Below, piece after piece: positions 8,509 through 16,749 of a stretch of 48,229 nucleotides of DNA (position 1 is the first letter of the stretch; each line of letters opens with the position of its first letter). The stretch is from the NCBI GenBank assembly GCA_029555085.1, contig JAKPTO010000002.1, positions 1 to 48,229 on the forward strand, given 5' to 3'. The DNA comes from a bacterium (GTDB lineage Bacteria; Patescibacteriota; Patescibacteriia; UBA1558; S5-K13). The position numbers and the translations under genes were made by a program. Below the pieces are notes generated by a model. That model was not told the origin of the DNA. It made no database searches and was given only the letters and a program-made list of their open reading frames with translations.

Positions 8509-9542
8509 TTTAATATATTAAAAATATTGTTTACTAAAATATTTAATGAATGATTTTGTCTTACATATAACTCATTTAATTTTATATAATTATCCCTCTC
8601 AAAATCAACTAAATTAAACGCATTTTTTATACTTTCAACAAATGATTCAACATTTCTCTCTTGAAATATAAATTTATCATCCAAAACTTTTCTATAAGAT
8701 TCATTACTTACTATTGATATACAACCACAAGCCATTGCTTCTAATACAGTTTTATCTAAACTCCCACTATTTGTCATATTTACATAAATTTCACATTTAT
8801 TATAAATTTCCGGAGTTTTATAATTACTTACCTCATCAAAAAACTTAATTCTTCCTGTTTTTATTAAATCATCTGAATCGCTTTTTACTTTTTCAAAATA
8901 TTTTATATCTGTCTCAATTGAATTACCATAAATATAAACATGAAAATCTAAATTTTGTTTGTCTAAAATTTTTATCGCATCAATTAAAATATCTACATTT
9001 TTTATTGTTGATATTCTACCTATACATAAAATGGAATTTTTTTCTCGCTCTATATTTTTATTAAAAAATATACTTGTATCAATTCCAGCAGGCATTTTCC
9101 GAGACTTCTTTATTTTTTTTCTTGCAACATATGAAAATGGTGATGTAAAGCATATATAATTTACGAAAAATAATGCGATGTTTAGCGATACACTTCCCGA
9201 AATATGGTTATACCACAAGATTATTTTTTTGTTTAAAATTTTCCAAAAAGTTCCACCCAAAACAACATAGATGTGGTTCATATGCACGAAAACATTGTCA
9301 TAATCTTTTCTATATTTCCAAATATATTTATAAAATCTAAAAACATATTTTAATCTACTCCTTCCTGTTTCTTTTCCAAGTGATAAAACTTTGACATTTT
9401 CTGGTAAATCATATTCTCCCTTATATAAACAAATTACTGTTAATTTTTCACAATGTTTTGCAAATTCAACAATCCAGCCATGAAAAAAACCCAAAACCGA
9501 ATCATTTTTATCAACCTTTTGTGTAATAATTAATAATTTCAT
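8505..9542 (-). CDS. GT4-family glycosyltransferase
   Basis: This is a 345-residue GT-B protein. The second Rossmann domain begins with NSILCIGRISTIKNVDILI (~168), followed by FHVYIYGNS, and includes the EX7E-type region MTNSGSLDKTVLEAMACG (~257-275). In that region the first glutamate of the family motif appears replaced (GSLDKTVLE), so the donor site may be unusual. The N-terminal domain contains VFVHMNHIYVVLGG, a histidine-containing loop. It probably extends the carrier-linked glycan. It overlaps the next gene upstream and downstream by four bases each. The sugar specificity is not readable. Confidence 0.87.
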   Translation of the reverse strand: MKLLIITQKVDKNDSVLGFFHGWIVEFAKHCEKLTVICLYKGEYDLPENVKVLSLGKETGRSRLKYVFRFYKYIWKYRKDYDNVFVHMNHIYVVLGGTFWKILNKKIILWYNHISGSVSLNIALFFVNYICFTSPFSYVARKKIKKSRKMPAGIDTSIFFNKNIEREKNSILCIGRISTIKNVDILIDAIKILDKQNLDFHVYIYGNSIETDIKYFEKVKSDSDDLIKTGRIKFFDEVSNYKTPEIYNKCEIYVNMTNSGSLDKTVLEAMACGCISIVSNESYRKVLDDKFIFQERNVESFVESIKNAFNLVDFERDNYIKLNELYVRQNHSLNILVNNIFNILK

Positions 9543-10606
9543 AAAATTGCCTTTTCCCAGGATTTTTTATACAAATCAAGTGTTTGTTCTTTTGTTAATA
9601 ATTTAGAAACTGCAATTTGAGTATTATTTGAAAATTTTTCTCGCAAAACTCTATCTTCGTAAATTTGTATCATCGCATTTTCTAATAACTTTAAATTATT
9701 TACCGGTATAATTATTGCATTTTCATTGTTTATTATAATTTCATTTGCACAACCAACATCAGTCATTATAATTGGTATTTTATACTGAAGAGCTTCAATT
9801 GCTACAAGTCCCCAACCTTCATAATTTGATGTAAGCAAAAAAACATCACAATTTTGATAAAATTTTTCTACATTATTTTGATAACCAAAAAATTTCACAT
9901 AATTTTTCAAATTCAAATCTTCTGCTAATTTTTCTAAATTGTTTTTTTCAGGACCCTCGCCAACTATATGTAATTCAATATTTTGATATTTTTCAACAAT
10001 TTTCTTCAAAGCTCTGATTTGTAATTCAATATTTTTTACTTTTACCAATCTTCCAATTGTCAAAAAAACAAATTTTTTTCTTTCTGCTCGAATCCCTAAG
10101 TCCAAAACCATGGACTTCGTATATATTGGAACAACTGTAATTTTATCTTCACTTATTTTAAATTTCTCTATTATTTCTTTTTTCAACCTCTCGCTTACAA
10201 CTCTTATTGAATTAGCACGAGGTATTACAATATTTGCAATAAATTTTCTCAATCCATAATATTTTTCAAAGCCATGAATTTGAATTTCTAAACCAGTTTT
10301 TAATTTTTTTGAAAGTAAATAAGCAATAAAAGCGAGATAGTATTGATCCTGAACACTTATTAAATTAAATCTTTCTTTTTTAAAAATTTTTATTGTGCCA
10401 AAAAATAATTTAATAATCTGGGTAAATTTATTTCTTCCCCCAAAAGAAAAAATATGCAAATTATCTTTATTGATATTCACGCTCTTATTATTTGGAACAA
10501 CTACAAAATATTTTTCTACGATTTTTGAATATTCTAAAATCCTTTCTAATAATTTAGAATTTTCGTTAAAAATATTTTTATCGTTTCCGACTACTAAAAT
10601 TTGCAT
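9539..10606 (-). CDS. GT4-family glycosyltransferase
   Basis: The protein has 355 residues. The C-terminal half carries FVFLTIGRLVKVKNIELQI (~180), LHIVGEGPEKNNLEKLAEDL, and LTSNYEGWGLVAIEALQYK (~256-275) with an intact EX7E pair, followed by PIIMTDVGCANEII. This is a clear Glycos_transf_1 domain. The N-terminal domain has LISVQDQYYLAFIAYLLS and the HGFEKYYG loop. Cytosolic face-of-membrane addition of a sugar to the glycan is expected. It lies one base from the radical SAM gene upstream and overlaps the next GT4 by four bases. Specificity is unknown. Confidence 0.91.
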   Translation of the reverse strand: MQILVVGNDKNIFNENSKLLERILEYSKIVEKYFVVVPNNKSVNINKDNLHIFSFGGRNKFTQIIKLFFGTIKIFKKERFNLISVQDQYYLAFIAYLLSKKLKTGLEIQIHGFEKYYGLRKFIANIVIPRANSIRVVSERLKKEIIEKFKISEDKITVVPIYTKSMVLDLGIRAERKKFVFLTIGRLVKVKNIELQIRALKKIVEKYQNIELHIVGEGPEKNNLEKLAEDLNLKNYVKFFGYQNNVEKFYQNCDVFLLTSNYEGWGLVAIEALQYKIPIIMTDVGCANEIIINNENAIIIPVNNLKLLENAMIQIYEDRVLREKFSNNTQIAVSKLLTKEQTLDLYKKSWEKAIL

Positions 10607-10607
10607 A

Positions 10608-11657
10608 TTATTCTATATTTCCACATATTTTACAAAGTGGAAATCCTCTTTTCTTAGCCTTATTTCTTAAATTAATAGATTTTTCACTTTTCCATAATTT
10701 CCATAATTCAATTTTATCCATTTCTCCATAAACATAATCCCCATATAAATCAAAACAACAAATAACAGCTCGTCCATCAGCTAAAACCGTAAAAACATTA
10801 TCTACATCAGGACATTTTTCGTATTTATGAATTGGTTTGAGCGTATTCTGATCTTTTTTATAAACAATATATTCATCATCTATATCAATATCAGGATAAA
10901 ATTTTTCTGACAAATCTTTTATTTGATCCTCGCTATAAGCATATTCGCTTAAAATAAATGGTTTTATATATAATTTATCTATAAAATTTTCTTTTGTAAA
11001 TTTTTTAATGTCAATAATTTGATTTTGATTTAATTTATTTAGAATAAACTGAAGTGTTGTAATTGGTCTTTTTTTCTTAAGTTCTTTTCTTCTTTTACAA
11101 AAATATTCTATATTATGTTTTACAGTTTCAAAATCGCCCCCACATCTAAATCCCTCAAAAGAATCCTTGTCTAATCCGTCAAATGCGAATCTAATTTCTC
11201 CCAATCCTGAATTTAGAAGCTTTTCCGTCATATCTCTTGTCAAAAGCGAACAGTTAGTTGAAATCATTGTATGCATATTTGAAGCATTGGCATATTTTAT
11301 CATTTCTACTATATCTGGGTGAAGCAATGGTTCATTTGAGTTATAAACATAAACCACATGAACATATTTTTTTATATTATCAATAACACGCTTATATTTT
11401 TCTAAATCCATGTTTTGCGGTTGTCTTCTTTTGTAAATTAAATTATGCGGAGTTGGACACGTTGCGCAGTGAAAATTACAAGTATTTCCAGTTTCAATAA
11501 TTACCGCATAGGGAGTTTTCAGTGTAAAATGTCTCATCATACAAATTAATAAGTGCCAAACTCTTTTAAAATTAAAAGACAATAAATCATACCATACAAA
11601 CCAGTAAATATTTTTTAAAACATAATCTATTTTTTTAAATAAATCTCTTGTTTTCAT
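10608..11657 (-). CDS. radical SAM/SPASM-domain protein
   Basis: The radical SAM motif CNFHCATCPTP (CX3CX2C) lies at ~60. It is followed by YVYNSNEPLLHPDIVEMI, MISTNCSLL and IRFAFDGLDKDSF. The C-terminal SPASM-like segment has CPDVDNVFTVLADGRAVICC with a partner site PLCKICGNIE at the very end, so auxiliary cluster ligands are present. Length is 349. It is distinct in sequence from the other radical SAM protein of this operon. It overlaps a GT4 gene by four bases on one side and lies one base from another. A sugar-modifying role is inferred from context; peptide modification cannot be excluded, although no precursor peptide is seen nearby. Confidence 0.88.
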   Translation of the reverse strand: MKTRDLFKKIDYVLKNIYWFVWYDLLSFNFKRVWHLLICMMRHFTLKTPYAVIIETGNTCNFHCATCPTPHNLIYKRRQPQNMDLEKYKRVIDNIKKYVHVVYVYNSNEPLLHPDIVEMIKYANASNMHTMISTNCSLLTRDMTEKLLNSGLGEIRFAFDGLDKDSFEGFRCGGDFETVKHNIEYFCKRRKELKKKRPITTLQFILNKLNQNQIIDIKKFTKENFIDKLYIKPFILSEYAYSEDQIKDLSEKFYPDIDIDDEYIVYKKDQNTLKPIHKYEKCPDVDNVFTVLADGRAVICCFDLYGDYVYGEMDKIELWKLWKSEKSINLRNKAKKRGFPLCKICGNIE

Positions 11658-12772
11658 AATTTTTCAAATATTTTGAAATGTTTTTCTATTAATTCCCCCT
11701 TACTACAGGAAACATTTTTTAATATACTTTCACAATTAGTATTTAATTTCTCATTGCTAATTGCCAACCTAAGAGCTTTTTCAATATCGAAAATATCATT
11801 TGGATCCACATAGTAAATATTTTCATGACAAGAATTTGTAAATAAAAACTCTGATTCATTTGTAATAATTACCTTTTTACCCAAAACAAGTGCTTCTAAA
11901 ATTATGTTAGGATTTATATCCGTTAAAGATACATTTACAACGACTTTCGCCTTAAGGATTTCCTTTATTAGTTGTTCATAATTTACCCCCCTAAAAAGTT
12001 CTATATTTTTATGATTTTCAATTTTTTTCTTTATATTCTCAAATTCTGGACCATCTCCAATAATTTTTAATTTACAATTTTGGAGTTTTAAATTATCAAA
12101 AGCAATTATTAATTTATCTATATTTTTCACCTTTGAAATTCTCCCTGCAAACAATATATTTTTATCATCAACTTTGTCTGTATTTTTATATGCTGATAAA
12201 ATATTTTTTATAATAACTATATTTTTCCTTTTCATAAAATCTCTAGATTCTCCATAAATACTGTTTAACAATTCCGAATTAAATATTATTACATCTGATA
12301 TTCTTAATACAAAATTACTAAAAACATATATCAATCTCTCTTTAAGCGTAAACTGTTTTTCTTTATAGTATTTCCCTAAAGATTTATTATAATTTCTCTC
12401 AAGTGCTCTTTCCCACTGAAAATCGCCACCCAATCTTAAAATTAATTTTTTTCTAAAAATAATTTTTACAATTGCACACAAGATCCCTACACTTACTATA
12501 TCCGTTGAATAAATAAAATCATATTTTTTAATATTTTTTACAATTGCAATAAAATATTTTATATAATTAAGAAATTTACTTACTCTTGCAACTCTTATTA
12601 ATTTATATTGTAAATTTTTATCCTCATCATAAAATTTTTTATCAGAATATGTAATTACACATATTTCAAATCCCTTTTCGATAAAAATATCACAAAAATT
12701 TTTAACATAAGTAGCTGAACCGCCTATTTCCGGTGGATAAATTCCCGTTGCTATTAAAATTTTTTTATTCAC
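11654..12772 (-). CDS. GT4-family glycosyltransferase
   Basis: The protein has 372 residues. The N terminus reads ILIATGIYPPEIGGSATYVK, a glycine-rich acceptor-domain loop typical of GT4 enzymes. The donor domain includes NILFAGRISKVKNIDKLI (~203), LKIIGDGPEFENI and NPNIILEALVLGKKV (~283). In the last motif the first EX7E glutamate position appears to be Asn/Asp, so the site is slightly divergent. A membrane-associated stretch (VGILCAIVKIIF) and LRLGGDFQWERALE are also visible. It overlaps the radical SAM gene by four bases and the next GT4 by eight. It likely adds an internal sugar. Confidence 0.89.
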   Translation of the reverse strand: MNKKILIATGIYPPEIGGSATYVKNFCDIFIEKGFEICVITYSDKKFYDEDKNLQYKLIRVARVSKFLNYIKYFIAIVKNIKKYDFIYSTDIVSVGILCAIVKIIFRKKLILRLGGDFQWERALERNYNKSLGKYYKEKQFTLKERLIYVFSNFVLRISDVIIFNSELLNSIYGESRDFMKRKNIVIIKNILSAYKNTDKVDDKNILFAGRISKVKNIDKLIIAFDNLKLQNCKLKIIGDGPEFENIKKKIENHKNIELFRGVNYEQLIKEILKAKVVVNVSLTDINPNIILEALVLGKKVIITNESEFLFTNSCHENIYYVDPNDIFDIEKALRLAISNEKLNTNCESILKNVSCSKGELIEKHFKIFEKL

Positions 12773-13877
12773 AAGTTTGATATAATTTATGAATTTTTTC
12801 TAAAATGCTATGCCAAGAATATTTTTTGACTGAGATGTTAGCATTTTTTGTAATTTCCTCTCTTAAGTCTTTATTTTCCAATAATTCAATAATTGCCCTT
12901 GAAATTTCTTCTGCATTTCTTGGTTCTATTAAAAGTCCATTATGATTATTAATTATCACATCTGGAATTCCTCCAACTCGAGTTCCAATTGCAGGAACTC
13001 CGCAAGATTGCGCTTCTATAAAAACAACTCCGAGTCCTTCTGCAAGAGATGGACAAATAAATACTTCTGATTTACTTATTTCTTCTAATGTTTGTTTATG
13101 TGGTAAATTTCCCATCAAAAGAACACTTTCGTGTAATTTATAAGTATCTATCATTTCTTCTATTTCTTTTCTTTTTTGCCCTTCTCCGACTATTACAAGT
13201 TTAGCATTGGGAATTTTTAATAAAACATCACTCCATGCTTTTATTAAATAATCCAAACCTTTTTCCCAGGATAATCTAGCAACACAAATTACTCTATTTC
13301 TTTCTTTTTCTAAAAATCCGGGAATCTCATTAAAATCAATTCCATTTGGAATCACATGTACATTTTCTTTTTTCGCCCCCAACCTCAGAGCCCTATCTCT
13401 TAAAAAATTACTAATTGCTGTTACAGTATCTGGTGTTTTATGTATTTTTTTCCAAAATAATTTTATAAAAAAATTGTTTTGTTTTCTTTTATCATCTAAA
13501 TCACCGCTTTGAAGTGTTAAAATTCTCTTTGCGTGACTTACAAATTTTGCAAAGTAAAGAGCCACACCAGCATAACTTTCCATAATTGCATGAATGATAT
13601 CTGGCTTTATTTTTATAATTTTAAAATTTGCTAAAATCGGATACAAAAACTTATCAATTGTTCTGTGTCCCACACCAACTCTTATTATTTTAAAATTTTT
13701 TCTTTTTTCAAATCTTTCTAATTCCCTATTATATAATCCTGTAATAAGAGTCGTGTCGTAAAAATCACCCAAATTCTCTACAACTTGCTTTACCATTTGT
13801 TCAGCTCCTGACATATATGGCTCATAAAAAGCAGACAAAACAACTAATTTTGTTTTATTTTCCGGCATAATATTCAT
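12765..13877 (-). CDS. GT4-family glycosyltransferase
   Basis: This is the most canonical GT4 enzyme here, 370 residues. The N-terminal loop AFYEPYMSGAEQMVKQV is followed by RILTLQSGDLDDKRK. The C-terminal domain has VICVARLSWEKGLDYLIKAW (~195), LVIVGEGQKRKEIEEMI, CPSLAEGLGVVFIEAQSCG (~282-300, EX7E intact) and PAIGTRVGGIPDVI. This pattern matches retaining transferases acting on UDP- or GDP-sugars. It overlaps the epimerase gene by 23 bases. The alternative start Met4 would shorten the overlap to 14 bases. Its position just after the epimerase suggests, without proof, that it may use the product of that enzyme. Confidence 0.92.
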   Translation of the reverse strand: MNIMPENKTKLVVLSAFYEPYMSGAEQMVKQVVENLGDFYDTTLITGLYNRELERFEKRKNFKIIRVGVGHRTIDKFLYPILANFKIIKIKPDIIHAIMESYAGVALYFAKFVSHAKRILTLQSGDLDDKRKQNNFFIKLFWKKIHKTPDTVTAISNFLRDRALRLGAKKENVHVIPNGIDFNEIPGFLEKERNRVICVARLSWEKGLDYLIKAWSDVLLKIPNAKLVIVGEGQKRKEIEEMIDTYKLHESVLLMGNLPHKQTLEEISKSEVFICPSLAEGLGVVFIEAQSCGVPAIGTRVGGIPDVIINNHNGLLIEPRNAEEISRAIIELLENKDLREEITKNANISVKKYSWHSILEKIHKLYQTCE

Positions 13878-14826
13878 AAACTCTTTTCAAATTTTCATCT
13901 AAATTATTTTCTAATTTTTCACCCAATAATTTATGCATTTTTGAAACATCGGGGCTTCTGTATTTTATTTCATAACCACGCTCTCCAACAAAAACTGGTT
14001 TTAAATTTTTTCCCGAAATTCTTATTATCCTCTGCGCTAAATCAAGTATCGTTGTTTGACTCCCTAATCCAATATTTATAACCTCCCCATTTGTTTTATC
14101 GCTAAGCAATGCTTTAATTGCCATTTTTACATTATCTTTAACATAGACAAAATCTCTAGTTTGATACCCATCTCCATATATCGTGGGACTTTCATTGTTT
14201 AAAACTTGTTTTATAAATACTCCTACAACAAATCCATAGCTAGATGATTCTTGTCTTTCTCCAAATACATTAAAAAACCTAAGTGAACATGTTGGCACCT
14301 TATAATTATCATTGTAAATTTTCATCAATTTCTCGCCTATTAATTTTACAATTGCATACAAACTTGTACTATGCGTTTGATATAAAAGTTCTTTGTTGTT
14401 ATCTTCTTTAAGTGGAAGTTCATTTAAAGTTCCATAGACCTCGGATGATGAAGAAAATATCACCTTAGAAACATGAAAATCCTTTGCTAGGGATAAAACA
14501 TTTTTAATTCCCACAACATCGTCTACAACAAGCATTGGTTGCTCCATTACGCGTTTCACTCCAAGTACTGCTGCATAATGAAAAACATAGTCAATTTTAT
14601 TTTTTTCAAAAACTGATTTGAGGAAGTTGTAATCATTCACATCGCCCTCGATGAACTGAAAATTCTCATTTTTTTGAGCATCTGCTAAATTTTCAAGTTT
14701 TCCTGTCAATAAATTATCTACAGCAATAACTTTTGCCTTATTTTTTAATAATTCATCACATAAATGAGATCCTATGAATCCAGCCCCTCCCGTTACTAAA
14801 ACAACCTTGTTTTGAAGTTTTTTCAT
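13855..14826 (-). CDS. NAD-dependent nucleotide-sugar epimerase/dehydratase (extended SDR)
   Basis: The NAD-binding motif GGAGFIGSHLCDELL (~13) opens the protein. DNLLTGKLENL, the FSSSSEVYG strand and the catalytic YAIVK (Tyr ~157, Lys four residues later) mark an extended short-chain dehydrogenase. RFFNVFGERQ and GDGYQTRDFVYVKD are typical of GalE/WbpP/UDP-glucuronate decarboxylase-like enzymes. It would epimerise or decarboxylate a UDP-sugar in the cytosol to provide a donor for the neighbouring transferases. Length 323 is normal. It is the first gene of the leftward glycan operon, with a candidate promoter at 14867-14895. The exact reaction (4-epimerase or decarboxylase) is not settled. 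Confidence 0.9.
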   Translation of the reverse strand: MKKLQNKVVLVTGGAGFIGSHLCDELLKNKAKVIAVDNLLTGKLENLADAQKNENFQFIEGDVNDYNFLKSVFEKNKIDYVFHYAAVLGVKRVMEQPMLVVDDVVGIKNVLSLAKDFHVSKVIFSSSSEVYGTLNELPLKEDNNKELLYQTHSTSLYAIVKLIGEKLMKIYNDNYKVPTCSLRFFNVFGERQESSSYGFVVGVFIKQVLNNESPTIYGDGYQTRDFVYVKDNVKMAIKALLSDKTNGEVINIGLGSQTTILDLAQRIIRISGKNLKPVFVGERGYEIKYRSPDVSKMHKLLGEKLENNLDENLKRVYEYYAGK

Positions 14827-14866
14827 AAATAAAATAATAAATTATTTAAAATTTATTTATATAATA

Positions 14867-14895
14867 ATAATAACACTACAAAACTTAAATAACAA
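14867..14895 (-). promoter_or_regulatory. candidate sigma-70 promoter of the leftward glycan operon
   Basis: On the minus strand TTGTTA (14895-14890) is followed after 17 bases by TATTAT (14872-14867). This would start transcription about 35 bases before the epimerase ATG. The region is AT-rich, so chance matches are likely. Confidence 0.35.
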
Positions 14896-14958
14896 GCTCA
14901 ATATTTGTATATTTATTATTTATAAGTTATTATTTTAATACAATTAAAAGCAAATAAC

Positions 14959-16101
14959 ATGGATAAAAAAATAAAAATCTGTCAAGTTATTACACAAACT
15001 CATTTTGGCGGCGCTCAAAAATATATTTGTGATATTTCTAACAATCTAGGTCCTGATTTTGAAATTACAATTGCTTATGGTGAGGGAAATGAACAAGAAT
15101 TAAACCAATATATCAAAACAAATGTTCCTGTGCGATTTTATAAATTAAAATATTTAAAAAGAAATATAAATCTATTTTTTGATAAATTAGCTCTTTGGGA
15201 ATTATTTTTCTTTTTTAAAAAAAATAAATTTAATGTGATACATCTTCATTCTTCAAAAGCCGGATTTCTAGCTTCTATTGCTGGAAAATTAGCTGGAATA
15301 AAAAAAATAATCTACACAGCTCATGGTTGGGTATTTAAAGAAAATTTAAATTTTGTAAAAAAAATACTTTATACATTTTTAGAAAAATTCGGAGCAAAGT
15401 TTAAAGATAAAATAATTTGCGTTTCACAAAATGATTATGATTTAGCATTAAGTAAAAAAATTACTAAAAAAGAAAAATTAGAATTAATTTATAATGGATT
15501 TCAACTTACAACTGAATTTTTCAAAACAAATGATGCTAGAAGATTTTTATTTAATCAAATACAAATACCAGATAACGGAGAAAAAATAATCGGTACAATT
15601 TCAAATTTATACAAAAACAAAGGAATAGAATACTTGATTGAATCAGCAAAAATATTAAATGAAAAAAAGAGAAATCTAATTTTTATTGTAATTGGTTCTG
15701 GCTCAGAAGAAAAAAATCTAAAAAACTTAGTTCAAAAATTGCAAATAAAAAATTTTCACTTTCTAGGACAAATTAATAATGCGAGTAGATATTTAAAAGC
15801 TTTTGAGATTTTTACACTTACTTCAATAAAAGAAGGATTGCCATACACTTTAATTGAGGCTCTATACGCTCGTATAGGAATAGTTTGCTCTGATTTGGAA
15901 TCTTTATCAGAAATCATATTAAACGGGCAAAATGGAGTGGTTTTTGAGCCAAAAAACACAACTAAATTAGTATATGCCATTGAAAGCATATTAAATAATC
16001 TTGAATTTACAAAAAAAATTAAAGACAATAACAACTTAACGCTTTCTAAATTTGACTTTGGTACTTTTATATCAAAAATAAAAGAGAATTACACAATGTA
16101 A
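14959..16101 (+). CDS. GT4-family glycosyltransferase
   Basis: The protein has 380 residues and resembles EpsD/PelF-like and CapM-like GT4 enzymes. The N-terminal ICQVITQTHFGGAQKYICDI is the typical glycine-rich acceptor loop; LHSSKAGFLASIAGKLAGI and YTAHGWVFKENLN follow. The donor domain includes IGTISNLYKNKGIEYLIESA (~208), IVIGSGSEEKNLKNLV and LTSIKEGLPYTLIEALYAR (~288-306) with both EX7E glutamates. The family often adds the second sugar of lipid-linked exopolysaccharides. It is divergently placed from the big operon and ends inside a bidirectional terminator. The product is therefore made from its own promoter, which I could not pinpoint. Confidence 0.91.
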   Translation: MDKKIKICQVITQTHFGGAQKYICDISNNLGPDFEITIAYGEGNEQELNQYIKTNVPVRFYKLKYLKRNINLFFDKLALWELFFFFKKNKFNVIHLHSSKAGFLASIAGKLAGIKKIIYTAHGWVFKENLNFVKKILYTFLEKFGAKFKDKIICVSQNDYDLALSKKITKKEKLELIYNGFQLTTEFFKTNDARRFLFNQIQIPDNGEKIIGTISNLYKNKGIEYLIESAKILNEKKRNLIFIVIGSGSEEKNLKNLVQKLQIKNFHFLGQINNASRYLKAFEIFTLTSIKEGLPYTLIEALYARIGIVCSDLESLSEIILNGQNGVVFEPKNTTKLVYAIESILNNLEFTKKIKDNNNLTLSKFDFGTFISKIKENYTM

Positions 16102-16110
16102 TTCTCTTTT
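16080..16110. terminator. bidirectional intrinsic terminator
   Basis: A perfect 13-bp stem (AAAAGAGAATTAC at 16080-16092 with GTAATTCTCTTTT at 16098-16110) encloses a five-base loop. The stop codon of the upstream transferase lies in the stem. U-rich ends are present on both strands, so it can serve the convergent coiled-coil gene as well. Confidence 0.8.
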
Positions 16111-16125
16111 AAAAATACTGAAAAT

Positions 16126-16638
16126 TCAAATGGAGTTTTTTATACTTTCTCTGTTTGGCAAATTTTGCCATTCATCTCTGTGTAAATATTTTAAAGCGTC
16201 CACATCGCAACTAATCTGTAAAATTTTATCATCCCATTTATCAAATATTTCATCTCTTGTTGGTCTTTTTAATAATTCTTCATCAATATTATCAAAACGT
16301 TCATTAATTCTTGTTTCAAACTCTTCAAAACTTTTACTAGTATTTATAGCTACATTTTCTATTGCCAACTCTAGATCTTCTTTAACTTTATACAAGTCAT
16401 CCTTGGTGGCAAAATCATTTAATTTCTTATCGATTTTGTGTAAATCATCCTTGGTTGCGAAACTATCCAATCTCTCATTAATATTATGTAGGTCTTCCTC
16501 AACCCTACATAAGTCATCTTTAGTCGCAAAGTTCTTTAGGTCGTCTTTGGTCGCAAAATTTTTTAATTTTTCATCAAATTTTACATCTAATCTTTCATCG
16601 ATTAGATCTGCAATTTGACATAAATCACTTTTCTTCAT
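16126..16638 (-). CDS. coiled-coil protein with FATKDDL repeats
   Basis: The 170-residue protein is charged and predicted mostly helical. It contains four copies of FATKDDL, spaced 9, 23 and 16 residues apart. These distances differ by 7 or 14, so the repeats are joined by heptad segments (CRVEEDLHNINERLDS, HKIDKKLND). The second half continues as a coiled coil (FEEFETRINERFDNIDEELL) and ends with a Trp-containing tail. There is no signal peptide or membrane segment. I know such ATKDDL-repeat proteins from candidate-phyla bacteria, where their function is unknown. It has its own promoter (16668-16696) and shares a terminator with the preceding transferase gene. The antisense 162-codon frame is its shadow. 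Confidence 0.8.
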   Translation of the reverse strand: MKKSDLCQIADLIDERLDVKFDEKLKNFATKDDLKNFATKDDLCRVEEDLHNINERLDSFATKDDLHKIDKKLNDFATKDDLYKVKEDLELAIENVAINTSKSFEEFETRINERFDNIDEELLKRPTRDEIFDKWDDKILQISCDVDALKYLHRDEWQNLPNRESIKNSI

Positions 16639-16667
16639 AACTCATAAATTAATTATAAATTACAAAT

Positions 16668-16696
16668 ATTATATATTCATTAAACAATTAGATCAA
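16668..16696 (-). promoter_or_regulatory. sigma-70-type promoter of the FATKDDL gene
   Basis: On the minus strand TTGATC (16696-16691) is followed by a 17-base spacer and a perfect TATAAT (16673-16668). The predicted start lies about 22 bases before the ATG at 16638. Confidence 0.6.
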
Positions 16697-16749
16697 ATTA
16701 CTTATCAACATTTTAACAGCCGTCTTTTTATAAAAAATAAATAAGCCGT

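Noticed and set aside
16130-16618. Long plus-strand frame (162 codons) opposite the FATKDDL gene
   Set aside because: It is the antisense of a repetitive coiled-coil gene, is serine/leucine-rich without motifs and lacks a promoter or ribosome site. The minus-strand frame has a clear repeat pattern and a promoter.
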